A DNA stretch of 64,000 nt from Zygnema cylindricum (Eukaryota; Streptophyta; Zygnematophyceae; Zygnematales; Zygnemataceae): positions 186,001-250,000 of the forward strand of contig JBBHKE010000743.1 in NCBI GenBank assembly GCA_037447655.1, read 5' to 3'. The notes under the pieces were generated by a model. The model made no database searches. It was not told the DNA's origin and saw only the letters and a program-made list of their open reading frames with translations. Of the stretch, positions 12,303 to 22,899 are shown in pieces (the first letter of the stretch is position 1; each line of letters opens with the position of its first letter). The translations under genes were made by a program, and so were the position numbers.

Positions 12303-13160
12303 ATGGCGGTCATGATCAAAGAGTATTTCGCAGCCTTCATAGCTGAAATGAAGCCAAAATTCACAGACATGGCTCGCACTGTTGTACACATGCCCATGTT
12401 GGCATGTAGAATCTTACGAGATTCCACCGTCCAACAACGAGAGGCTACGTTCGATAAAGGTTCGACCGATCACAACCGTGACGGTAAAACTTTTAACACG
12501 CGTATTCCGTTGTCATTTACTAAAAAACCTTGTCATCCCATGCCCGAAACCGCTTCAACCATCGCGGCTGAAGATCTCGACATAGTGGATCGAACCATAC
12601 ATAAAGCACATTGCGTGAAAGAACGCTTGTACATTCTATCTACTATGATTTACGACACTCCAAAACTCTCTTCTACCTTCGATAGCTCAGCTGCAGCCGT
12701 CGCTTTACAAGCACTGCAAGTGCACAAAAATCTTGCTCCTATTCAGCCTATTTCCGTAGAGGAGCCAAATTCCCTCGATCCTCACATCAGATTTTTAGAT
12801 AATGGGAAGGGTTCATTATTGATCAATGGTATAGCCTCTTCCTTACCCCTCATGAATACGGTTGCAAAGACGGTGATATTGGGCTATAGCTTTGCAATCA
12901 AGCTTGGTCTAACTCTGGACAAGCCTAAGCCCACTGCGACTTGCTTGTTAACATCAAAGGGTACAACCGAGCCAGTCTTAGGAATCACTGAGGAATCGCT
13001 CATCTTCCGGTTCCAGAATGGAAAGAACACAGACTTTGCAAAGATCTCGGTTCACGCTCTGGTCACTAAATGTAGTGACTATGAATGCCTAGTGGGACAA
13101 GAGGTTATATTTCGTGTAGAGGGTGGAGATGACATGCATGATCAGACATTTTTTTTATAG
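12303..13160 (+). pseudogene. Gypsy aspartic protease region with altered active site
   Basis: This 285-codon open frame lies between gag and the methyltransferase. Around residues 175-215 the pattern matches a retropepsin: LLINGIASSLPL, then LMNTVAKTVI where the family has L-L-D-T/S-G-A, then GYSFAIKLGL. The catalytic Asp reads Asn (AAT, 12855-12857) and the Gly reads Val (GTT, 12861-12863). The N-terminal ~170 residues are a linker without recognised domains. Although open, the frame could not give an active protease if the alignment is right. Confidence 0.65.
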
Positions 13161-13518
13161 GCCCACTAACTTCCCAGAACGCAAAATCTGCATTCTGCTA
13201 ATTTCTGCTAGGAAACCCATGCGTGTTATGGCGCATTAGGCCACGTTCATATTGGCATTTTCAAGGAATTCTGTGGGGGCCGAAATACTTTATTCATTGC
13301 CAACAGAAAAAATTCTGCCCGATAGTTCTTACTTGCCAAAATTTTTTAGTTACCCAAGATTTATTGTAGATACGAGGGAATTTGATCGCATCTATAACCA
13401 AACTTTGTAAATTCCACTTTCTCCAGTCTCTCCTCCAATCCCAATCCCTATAGACTCGTTTGGGTTTTTTCCGTTTAATTGGAATCTGGTCCAATTAAGA
13501 CCTCATCCAAATGGATTG
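13161..13518 (+). other. Degenerate linker between protease and methyltransferase
   Basis: No open frame of note and no recognised motif. Its position inside the polyprotein suggests decayed coding sequence. Confidence 0.4.
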
Positions 13519-14472
13519 GTGATTTTGGACCTCTTCGCTCGAATTGGCACTTCTCTCCTTTTTTGTCTACAAAATGGATTATTTATCCGATTTTATTATT
13601 ATCTGTCGAGATTGATCCTTTAGCACGAAAAACACAAGTACATCATTGTAATCTGTTGCATTTCCAATACCCGCATTTGCTACCAAAATACGCATACGAA
13701 CATATTCACACTGTCCTCCCACAAGACATCTGGATTGTGGGCAGCCATCATTTACTTGATATTAGTCCAATCGCTCTAGTTTTTGGCCGATGGGTGTGCC
13801 AAGGAATGTCGTGGTCCGCGAAAGGTCATGGTTTGGCCGATCCCCGCACCAAATTATTTTTTGAATTAGTTCGCATCTTGCATTTCCTACAAAATTTAAA
13901 ATATCCTACGGGATATATCTTGGAAAATGTCGCGGTCTATAACGATCAAGACCCACGGTCTTCGCTGATTATTAACGGATCGAAAAATTAATTGGTCCGC
14001 CCCTAATTATCGATGTCGCTCGCCATGGTTCACAAGCACACCGGGTTCGTTCCAAATGGACGAACGTGATTGATATTGGTCGACTCTGTGAGGCTATTGT
14101 TCGACTGCGCGAGGCTAACCTGTCTGTTCGTCATCCTCCCACAAATATTCCTGTTTCTTTTCTTCCTTTCCATAAGGCGCAACCTTTCGTTTAAAAGGAC
14201 TGTCCCCCTAATTTCAATATCAATATCCCGAGTCAACCTCTCAAGGTTCTTCCTGCCTTATTTTCCTACCGACATTCGCATGCATTCTCTAATGACGGTC
14301 CTGGCATGCTCCAAAACATTCATACCAGTGAGCTCGAAGAGCGTACCTTTACGGAGCGAGAACACCTCCTACATTTCATCCTTGGCACTACAGCCGCTAT
14401 TAGCCTTACAAAACGTCAAAGATGCACTTTATTAGGTTATGTCATAGACCTGCGATTTTGTCTTTTGTTTTA
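13519..14472 (+). pseudogene. Cytosine-5 DNA methyltransferase domain carried by the gypsy element
   Basis: The signature motifs of C5 DNA methyltransferases appear in order, split over three frames. Motif I (SAM binding) is LDLFARIGTSLL at about 13525-13560, where the family has D-L-F-x-G-x-G. Motif II-like SVEIDP lies near 13605. A motif IV equivalent WVCQGMSWSAKG starts at 13791, with the catalytic-type Cys codon at 13797-13799 and the usual preceding Pro read as Val. GLADPRTKLFFELVRIL follows. Motif VI is ENV at 13923-13931. A motif VIII-like GSQAHRVRSKWTN lies at about 14027-14065. A C-terminal block has TEREHLLHF, GTTAAISLTKRQR and LLGYVID (about 14355-14455), as expected for motifs IX-X. 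The enzyme would transfer methyl from SAM to cytosine C5. Frameshifts near 13590 and 13990 and a stop at 14192 show decay. The length (~318 aa) fits a bare catalytic domain without targeting modules. Confidence 0.85.
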
Positions 14473-15052
14473 GGTCTTAGTTTTGCAGCTGGTCGCCACT
14501 CTTAGGCATATCCGTCTCAACCAGCTGGGCGGGGGAATGAATCACTAAGTAAATTGTTTCGTCCCACTCTTAAAGGGACCACATTTAAATTTTTCCTTTT
14601 TCCTTCTCCAATTCCACTGGTTCCAGAAATCTCTATCTACAATTTCCTCAATCCTAGCCATATGTCTTGGTCTATCCTTGCGTACACGGTTGTCCAGTTT
14701 GCAAGTTCTATGCATAATCCACCCACTCATCATTGAACTGCTGCTTTTCCAACACGCAGTTGAAATTATTCGGTTAATTGCCTTAAACAGACACCTGTGG
14801 CTTACGAGTTAGGACAAACGCTTATCGTAGATGAGTTGTTGGCCTTTGCACAAGCCATAGAGGCCATGACAACTGAGAATCCCGATGCTCCAAAATGGAA
14901 ATTCGACACCAATTTAACAAAGGTTTAACAAAAATTATTGAACGACGTAGAATTATTAAACGTCGTAGTTTTACGGAATGTCGATGCCTTTGCTTTTTCA
15001 ATGAACAATCTGGAACGTCATATTAGCTATAAGATGTCGATAGATATCGAAG
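14473..15052 (+). other. Linker between methyltransferase and reverse transcriptase
   Basis: Degenerate polyprotein sequence. The last 150 bp read, with stops, toward the RT N-terminus (a segment near 15040-15085 resembles the stretch before the first RT block). No separate gene is seen. Confidence 0.45.
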
Positions 15053-16020
15053 ATGACCGCCCGATCTTTAAACCGAAACATCGTCTGTCGGAAAACTGAA
15101 TGGGAAATGGTAGACAAACGATTTGCCGAACTAGAGGAAGTTAGCCTAATCCATCGGTCAGATTCCACATTTGTAGCTCCCACCGTCATGCCTCGGAAAA
15201 ATGATTGTGAGGGTAATTTTACCGACTGTCGAATGTGCGGTGATTATCGTGAACTAAATGCTAAAACTGTTCAAAATTGTCATCCCATGCCTCTTGCCAA
15301 AGAAATATTTGATCACGTAGGCGGGGCGAAGTATTTTAATATCTTTGACCTCCGTATGGGATTCAGTTAAATTGAGATAGAGGAAAAAAACCGACGTAAA
15401 ACTGCCTTTTGGGGTAGTAACGGCCGATGGGAATGGGCCGTAATGCCATTCGAACAGAAAAATGCTCCAACGGTATTTCAAAAAGTCATGGACTCAGTTC
15501 TCGGTGGTTGTAAGTTTGCTAGATGTTACATCGATGACCTCATCATTGCCTCCGCTACTAGCGAAGAGCACGCAGCTCACATCGAATGGGTATTGATTAA
15601 ATTAAAAAAGGTCGGATTAAAGTGTCATCTTGCGAAATACACCTTTGGAGCCGAGGGAGTACCTTACCTCGACCATTTTATCTCGCCTGAAAAGATCACT
15701 CCTCTCGAAGCAAAGGTAGAGGCAATTAGTAAATGGCTGGCTCCCACAGAGCTCATAAGCATGCGAGTCTTTTCTCGGGGAATATCTAGTCGCGATTTGG
15801 GGAGTCGTTCACTCCGTCATTATTTGTATGGAAAGCCTTTCACACTTCTAATTGACCATCAACCCTTACATTGGCTGTTGACTAACGATAAGCTTTTCGA
15901 GAAGCTAGTCTGATGGGCTTTAATTTTGCAAGAATATGACGTTGAAATAAATCACCGACCTGATCTGCTTAGTCTAAACGCGGACGGAATATCCCGAAAT
16001 CCTTTGCCCGGAACAACGGA
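15053..16020 (+). pseudogene. pol: Gypsy reverse transcriptase with truncated RNase H
   Basis: RT blocks are clear. They include KRFAELEEVSLIHRSDSTF, CGDYRELNAKT, YFNIFDLRMGFS, KTAFWGSNGRWEWAVMPF, and the polymerase box YIDD at 15527-15538 followed by LIIAS. A TAA at 15368-15370 interrupts the block where the family has Gln. After the thumb (about 15750) the sequence jumps to HYLYGKPFTLLIDHQPLHWL and, after a TGA at 15911-15913, to the LQEYDVEINHRP/ADGISRNP end of RNase H. The connection and the front of RNase H (roughly 150 residues, including most catalytic acids) are deleted. The RT catalytic residues themselves are intact. Confidence 0.9.
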
Positions 16021-16063
16021 TAACAAAGTTTGACAAGATTTCGACGACGACGATGTTCGGGTC

Positions 16064-16960
16064 ATGTCAGTGGGTTCTTATCTTACTAACCATCTGGCCT
16101 CTATTCTGAACCCTCGTCCCGCCACAAATCCTTGGCGTGATGGGCCTCTCATTTTTTTCTTATTCTCCCAGATTGTCAGGTCTAGCACTACCACTGACGA
16201 TGAAGACAGAGTGAAAAAGAGAGCCAAATATTACTTTTGGCTCAGAGGATGTTTAGTTCAGTTGTTGGCAGACGGAAGCCATAGACACGTCCCTCGTCCT
16301 ACTGAGCGGTTTTCTCTAATTAAACACATTGACACCGAGCTTGGTCACTAGGGTACTAAGCAAACGTTAAGCCTAGTTCAGACACGGTATTGGTGGTTAG
16401 GAATACTAGCCGTTGTTGCTTCCATTCTACAGAAGTGTGCCACTTGCGACCGTCTCCGAACTTCTTTCGCTAATCGGCAAACTACGCTTCAACCTCTACC
16501 CTTTAGGGGTTTATTCTATCAATGGTCGGTCGATCTGGCCGGACCTTTTCCCATTAAACGTAGAGGAAAACAATACATCATGATTATGATCCAAAATTTT
16601 AGTAAGTGGGTAGAAGTCGTTACTTTGCCTCACAAGACATCAAAGTTAACCATCCGAGCCTTTAAGAACATGTCACTATGATATACGGTGCCCCAGCCGA
16701 GGTCTTTACGGATCAATGTACAGAATTTCGGGGACAATTTCAAGAGATGCTAGATGAGAATCTCATCGATCATCGTCGTACTAGTCGCGATCACCCTCAA
16801 TTCAATGGCTAGGCTGAACGTAAAGTCCAGACATTTAAGCGTGCCTTGCGTAAGCATTGCTTTAAAAAACACATTTCATTTTGGGACGAGTCCCTCGGCT
16901 ACATTACCATGGGATATCGCATGTCAGTTTAAGCTAGTTAGGCTAGTTTCAGCGAGTGTT
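16064..16960 (+). pseudogene. Gypsy integrase (H2C2 and DDE core), interrupted
   Basis: The zinc-binding H2C2 module spans HIDTELGH (16325-16348), a TAG at 16349, RYWWLGI and CATC (16436-16447). The catalytic core follows in shifted frames: YQWSVDLAGPFP (first Asp), VFTDQCTEFRG (second Asp) near 16710, then HRRTSRDHPQFNG, a TAG at 16810-16812 and AERKVQ with the Glu. The layout equals the minus-strand fragment at 5843-6350, so both come from the same family. Several frameshifts disable it. Confidence 0.85.
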
Positions 16961-17059
16961 ATGTTTTATTTGTGCGAGAATCGTTGCTCGGTCGCAATAT
17001 TCAGAAAGCTGCACGTTTTCGACTTTCGCTGATGTAAGACACTATCTTTATGGAAGAAC

Positions 17060-17611
17060 TCACTCGTGGTGCTTTGCTTTTTGCCCGTGAAATGCCGATG
17101 GCTTTTGATAATATGCAGATTGTCTAGCATTAAGACACACTTCAGTTTTGCCACAAGTCGAAGCGGCAGTTACCGGTCGCAACAGAAGCCCTATCGGGTG
17201 GGAGACTTTGTGTATTGTTTCGCAGACAATCTTTTGACACTTTGGACACAGATGTTTCAGCACACATCTTACGGATTATCGAGGTCGATCCGAATAGAAT
17301 GTTGGACAAAGAACGGACACACGAACTTTTCGAGAGCACTTCAAGAATTGTGCTCCATGTTATTTACCAGATTTATCGCAAGATATGGATTCCACGACAG
17401 TAAGTACCTTTTGCCATCGATCAGACGAGAAACTACCATGTTACTTTGTGATCATTGCAATCAAGGGTTTCACATAACGTGTTTGGTGCCACCATTGTTG
17501 GCAATTCCGGATGGTCATTGGTTTTGTCACGGATGTCGCGAGCTTCTGGTCGTGTTGGCCAGCTCCTTTGTCGGTTTAAGAGCTGGGGGGGGGGAGAATA
17601 AACCAATCTGA
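17060..17611 (+). pseudogene. Post-integrase GPY/F-like region followed by a PHD finger
   Basis: From about 17215 a segment reads RRQSFDTLDTDVSAHILRIIEVDPNRML, shortened here to its key words DTLD, HILRIIEV and RTHELFE. It parallels the post-integrase region of the copy at 5270-6350. Then MLLCDHCNQGFHITCL (Cys codons 17447 and 17456) and WFCHGC (17525-17536) give the second half of a C4-H-C3 PHD finger, with the typical PPLLAIPDGHW spacer. The expected first Cys pair lies just upstream in another frame (CHRSDEK near 17412), and one of its cysteines appears lost. PHD fingers read histone H3 tails, so a targeting role for integration is plausible but inferred. Confidence 0.75.
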
Positions 17612-17790
17612 CCATAACCAGCTAAGTCTTTGACCCTTTTTTTTCTTCCACTTTGGTTGTTGTTTTATTTATCCATTTTTCACTTTTATGTCTTATTTCA
17701 TTCAAAATAACTTGTCATCATTTGGGTTTAAGTGGAGCACAACTGAAGATATTGCATGCATATTCACGTTATTTAACACATGCACTACAG
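17606..17790 (+). repeat. 3' end of gypsy internal region (duplicated at 19051-19235)
   Basis: The block from CTGACCATAACCAGCTAAG to TTAACACATGCAC immediately precedes the 3' LTR and recurs, with scattered differences, directly after it. It contains the presumed polypurine-tract area, but no clean tract adjoins the LTR. Confidence 0.7.
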
Positions 17791-17791
17791 T

Positions 17792-19050
17792 TGTAATGCG
17801 CATCTCGTCGACCACCTTACTTGTTTATATTTAGGTTTTAGGATGGGCGGCCGCCACACTAATTTGCATTTGGGTGTTATATGGTTTCGCAGGTTCGTAC
17901 ATACTTGCGTTGGTTGTAATTTTTGTCTACGACAAGTTTGACCGTCCGTACATACCTACGTTGGCCGTAATTTTTGTCGACGACGAGTTTGACTATACGA
18001 ATACATTTCCCCTAATTCTCGCTTACGACAACTTGTAACGTACTGCTTACTTTTCTGATATTCTCCGCCGACAATTTACTTTCGAATTCGAAACCGTACA
18101 TATAAACTTATCCTTCCTACATCTCCCGGATTCCAGCTGACTGCGAATTTATCGCTTCGAGCAAAGGAGCATCTCGACCGTCAACGCGGAAATATACGAG
18201 TTTCGAAAGGTGACATTTGGACCGTTGACGCGAGTGACAGACAAACCGACTATTAGTTCTGACGACGCTACGCGATTGGACTATTTTAAGTCGTGAATCA
18301 TTTGGAGGTTCACGCGTTCACACGTAGATAGGAAGGGTTTAAATCGTAGGTTTTGGGTTTTGTAACGTAGGGCATAGGATTGTGGTCGCCTATTGGCTGA
18401 ATCCAAATACTTACATTGCACGCTGCAATCTAATTGGTATGTTTTCGCTAGGCGTAGGCCTTGGTACTTAGTTGATTTTGGATGATTTCTTGTACACAAT
18501 TTGCAAGTGGAAGAATTATGTTTTCAGTATTGAAGATTATCTGCAACCATATTTTTCATTGTAAAATTGTCCGGACAGCTTAGAGGCGATTTTCTGCCTT
18601 AGCATGAAGTGACTAGTTTCTATTACAGTATAAATCTTTTGTAAAGCCTTACATATTAATTTATACGGCTTCGGCCAACACGTGCACGGTTTCCGTCCAA
18701 CTCTTTTCGTCCGTTTGAGTGGATTTCGATCTCGTCCTCGTAACACAAACTTCTGTTCTTCACTGTGGCCGAACTTAAATTAGTGTGGAATTTGCATGTT
18801 GGGAATAACATTTTGTTGTTTTTATTTTTTGTGATTGTGTATTTATTTATATTTGGCTTATGCTCATCTTTTGAGTTTAGTTATCTCAAACCTCATAAGT
18901 GTTTTGCATATTATAATTTTCAGTTTTTGTTTTCCGTCTCGGTTGTTTCTATTTTGATTTATTCTCTTTAAGTCTAAATTTAGATTGTCTTCGATAGGAT
19001 AACTCCTGTAAGGAATATAAATAGACCGTGGGGCCTAGTGGCCATCCATC
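17792..19050 (+). repeat. 3' LTR of the gypsy element
   Basis: The LTR begins TGTAATGCGCATCTCG and ends in the homology block GAATATAAATAGACCGT...GGCCATCCATC. It matches the 5' LTR throughout, with many substitutions and a few short indels. It passes straight into a second copy of the 3' internal end instead of unrelated flanking DNA. Confidence 0.85.
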
Positions 19051-19235
19051 ACCCTGACCATAACAAGCTAAATCGTTGACCTTTCTTTTTCTTCCGCGTT
19101 GCCTAAAGATGTATTTATCCATTTTTCTTTTATATGTCTTATTTCATTCACAATAACTTGTCATCATTTTGGTTCAAGTGGAGCACAACTGATGATATTA
19201 CATGCATATTCACATTATTTAACACATGCACGAGA
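19051..19235 (+). repeat. Second copy of the gypsy 3' internal end, downstream of the 3' LTR
   Basis: This interval repeats 17606-17790 (CTGACCATAACAAGCTAAAT, TTTCATTCACAATAACTTGTC, TGGAGCACAACTGATGATAT, TTAACACATGCAC). The arrangement internal-end / LTR / internal-end suggests a tandem element or a recombination product. No third LTR follows. Confidence 0.75.
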
Positions 19236-21486
19236 GCATGCAAGGATGATCGAGAAGGAGAGGAGTATAAGAGGCTTCAAAAATGGACCACCTCAAGCTC
19301 AAATCTATAAACGTCAAACAGATTTCAAGAGATGTTTTCTCTAAAATTAAACATGCTCAAAACCCCCCTATCATCTCTTATGGGGCCAAAACGCCCATCA
19401 CACCATCAACCACCCACACCATTCATACATTCCTAGCAACTCAGTCTGCAACCACACTCACCGTGTTGGTTCAGAAGGATCTGGCACGATGGAGGAGCGA
19501 GGTGGCTTACCAGTCGGAGGTGAAGACCGACATCAATAAATCACACCAAGTCGTGGAATACAACATATTTCTGTCTGCAAGAGCAAGCAGAGACAGTGAC
19601 ACAGGAGAAACGGACAGGGTCAGAAATCGAACTAACATCTGCACAAATCTTGTGAAACTCTTAAGAATGAGGAGCGTCACATCGCAGTACGCAAAGAGCA
19701 TACCACTGATCCAAAATTTGCAATAAACGAGGGCACAAACATCGCAACACTCAACAAAAGCAAAATGGTGACTTTCACCGAAATAGGTGCAGAAGCTTAC
19801 CAATAGAGATCTGCAGATCGCAACCGAGAGGTTGCAGACGGAAAAGTGTCCAATCGTATTGGGTGGGTACAGATGAGGAAACTGCAGTCAAACAAGGACA
19901 AGGACCTTAGTATCACCAACAACATCTTGATCTTAACAACAAATCAAAAAAGCAGATCCGAAACATTATCGATCAGAAAAGATCACCAAGGACCACCGCT
20001 CACTAAAAAAAACAGTGTAACTGTGGGAGGAAAAGCAAGGAGAGGAGAAGAACTTGCAAGAGAAGGCCAATCATCAAGTCACAGGCAACAAGCACCGACT
20101 CTATTCGAAAGATGACCGCTAGTCTCCTCCACTATTTCCATTTCCACCAACAGATTCTCGAATGGAATCAAAACCCTCAACAATTCAGATTATGCAAACC
20201 CGCCACACCGACAAAAGACGAGTTAACTTGCCACACCGACAAAAGACGAGGCAAGTGTGTAAAAATCCCATGAGTAAGTCAGATAGGGGACAGATCACAT
20301 CCAAAAGCAACGTCATGATAGAGATAAGTCAAACTGGCAAAAAATTAGAGAATCTTAAATCAAAAGTAGAATTTTTACATGGCGATAAAACTGAAAGATT
20401 GATCTGAAAAGGCATCAAAATAAAACAAAACATGATACATCCTCACACTGAAAATAGCTTAGAGATGCTAATCAGTGGAAGTTCCAATACTCACCAAGTA
20501 GAAACGACTGAAAGAGTGCCGAAAGAATCGTCCAATGCTAAAACTAGAGGTAGCCACAACACTATAGTTATCGGCGACATGAGGAGTGACCTCTGTCATG
20601 GTCTTCAAGGAAAAATGTCCAAAACTAGGAAGAATATGCAAAATGAGAGTAATCGTCTAATGCTACAGCTAGAGGGAGCCGCAGCACTATAGTTGTCGAC
20701 GACATGAGGAGTGAGTTTCGTCATAATTACCAAGGCAAAATATCCAAAACTGGGAAGAATCTGCAATATGATAGTAGACCCATTAGAATCCATATGGTTG
20801 AAGGTGACAAACGGAGAAAATTGGTAGTACTAAAAAGAAGGCATCGTTTTACCATGGGAACAAAAAACAGAAGGTAACACACAAAACCAGAAGGGGATCA
20901 AATAGCAGAGTCATAGAAAGCAGTGGGAGAGCGATCAGAGATTTGCAACAGAAGATCATAGGTGCAAACCAAGAGAATCGATATCGCCCAAACCGAAACC
21001 AAAAGAAGCCTTCACGACTGTAAGCCTCCATAAAGTCACAAGTCAACTAGTTGAAAGAGAAAGGGAACGATGCTCACTCATAGTGAATGACAAAAGTCTT
21101 GCTGTGAAAGAGAATTCCGCATTAGAGTCAACATCATCATAAAGCTCACCAATCTTTCATCCACACAAAGAGAAAGACACAAATAAAAAAATGATAGAGA
21201 ACTTGGAATTTGAACAAGAGGACCTCAATTTACATAGAGGCAATGGAGGCAAAATGACAAATCAAGGAAAGATGAATAGAAACTTACCATTCGGCTATTA
21301 CAAGTGTCAAAGAATAACGTATCTCGCCACCGCCTGCTCGCATAGAGGAGCTCCACGAATAAAAGTAACCTCTAGCATAATGACTCGAGAAAAATATAAG
21401 ATTTCCATGAAATCACTGAATGACTTAAGAAAAATGTTAGATTTCGTGAAATTCGGGATTCGGTCTATCGCATAATAGGGAAAATT
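19236..21486 (+). other. Unassigned sequence with degenerate coding look
   Basis: There are several Lys/Thr/Ser-rich open frames (19283-19726, 147 codons; 19846-20115; 20162-20407; 20432-20692; 21191-21475) but no domain I recognise. The plus strand is purine-rich compared with its surroundings and the frames follow one another in one direction, so this may be a decayed gene or element ORF. A 125 bp tandem pair lies inside it at 20521-20770. Confidence 0.4.
20521..20770. repeat. Tandem pair of a 125 bp unit
   Basis: TCCAATGCTAAAACTAGAGG at 20531 recurs as TCTAATGCTACAGCTAGAGG at 20656, followed in both by CACTATAGTT, GACATGAGGAGTGA and CCAAAACT. Two diverged copies are present. Confidence 0.75.
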
Positions 21487-21558
21487 AAGCCGACTAGGGC
21501 TCGAACATGGGACCTTTGACTTGAGCTATCAACGCACTAATCACTGTGCCACCAGCTT
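21487..21558 (-). tRNA. tRNA-like sequence or tRNA-derived SINE head
   Basis: On the minus strand a 72 nt cloverleaf can be drawn. The acceptor AAGCTGG pairs with TCGGCTT (G-T pairs allowed), the D arm is GCAC/GTGC, the anticodon stem TTGAT pairs with GTCAA, and the T loop is TTCGAGC. A-box and B-box words are recognisable. Loop position 33, normally T, is G, and the T stem has two mismatches, so this looks like a pseudogene or SINE-derived copy. The nominal anticodon is CTC. No terminator T-run adjoins the 3' end. Confidence 0.5.
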
Positions 21559-22899
21559 AATGTAGAGCGTGGCAAGTCCGTACTTATTAATTTTAGGCGG
21601 CTTCGAATGTGACGTATCACATTCTACACCGTATAGAACCGACTTCATGGCCAATTCAAAAATAAGCATAAAAGTTTACTTCAGTTTAGCAAAATTACTT
21701 GAAGGAAAGAAATGTATGACAATGCAGTTTTTTTTTCCCGATGAGTCACACAACAAAGGCCATAACAGAAAAGTATAAGAACATGCTGGCAAGGTTGTAA
21801 TAGTAATAGTGGATCGAACTTGTTCGTAAATGGGTATTTAAGTATTACGAAAATAGAGTTTTTGAAATTGAGAGACGTCCGCGAAAAAATTGCAGGATTT
21901 GGTGTTGTGTTTTAAAAGATATAGTGATTGGTGTATTTAGGCGACAACGCGAAGTCAAAATAACGATTGGGTGTTCATTGTTACAGGTTAAGGGTTAAAC
22001 TATCCGCTGAATTTAAGGTGTACGTTTATAAAGTACTAAACGAAATCAATATTTCGTTTGGTACGCACGATGGTTCATTTCGTACAATTTTTAGTACAAA
22101 ACGTCACTTTCAGTTTATGGAATATCATAAAAAGTTTCGCGTGCAAAATTTGCGACGCACGTTCGTGCGAAGCCCTGTTTCGTTTTGGCGAGCACTTTTG
22201 CACGTAAATGTTATTTAGTGAAACGTAGCGTTTGATTAGTTAGAAATGCTACGTAGTTAGTAAGAGATTTCGCACGTTTATGCATTAGTCATTAAACGGA
22301 GCGTTGACTTTGGCCAGGCGAGTCCAAGGCGATGATGTATAAATAGTAAAGTCTAAAAGGAGAGTAAACATTTTTTTCTTTGGAAAACTTTGTGGAAATT
22401 TTGACTGATCTTGGTCTTGAGCAATTAAAACCAAAATGGAACATTGGCATTTTAGCATTAAAATCGATTGGTTTTTTATTTAAATCACTTTAAATGGCAC
22501 CAGATGTCGGTCCCTTTCACTTAAAAATAAGCCTTATTTTTGGCCTACTTATAAAGTAAGCCTTGAGGCGTTTGAAAATGGGCTTACACCACATACAGTA
22601 GTTTAGGAGGTGGTAGAGTTTGGTTTAAGGGTGAAAGTTGAGTTTGGTAAGGTGGGGGGGGGGGCATAAAGTGTACTTAGTGAAATTTTTGGATTTTATG
22701 ACTCGCCGAGTGTTGAATTCTGGTACTTGGTTAGTGAAACATTTGGATTTTGGCACTCAGCTTACGCGGGAATGAACGTGCAAATATGCCGTTGCTAGGG
22801 TTTCGACGTCCTTTCTACGGCAAACCTTTCGCTTGTTTTTCGACTCGGCCAACAAAAAGCTCCACCACATCCTCCCCTTACGCTACCATGTGCTCCCCG
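21559..22899. other. Intergenic DNA, no gene seen
   Basis: AT-rich sequence with a G homopolymer near 22655. Words such as TTCGTACAATTTTTAGTACA occur without clear repeat structure. No credible coding region. Confidence 0.5.

Larger units (their letters stand above)
8349..19050 (+). mobile_element. Decayed Ty3/gypsy retrotransposon encoding a cytosine methyltransferase and PHD finger
   Basis: Two direct repeats (8349-9609 and 17792-19050) bound a plus-strand internal region. In order it carries gag with a CCHC knuckle, aspartic protease, cytosine-5 DNA methyltransferase, reverse transcriptase, RNase H remnant, integrase (H2C2 plus DDE blocks), a GPY/F-like region and a PHD finger. RT before integrase places it in Ty3/gypsy. 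Frameshifts and stops break every module, the protease active site is changed and part of RNase H is deleted, so the copy is dead. The LTRs have accumulated many differences, which suggests an old insertion. No target-site duplication or primer-binding site could be pinned down. The methyltransferase between protease and RT is an accessory gene absent from ordinary gypsy elements. Confidence 0.88.
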
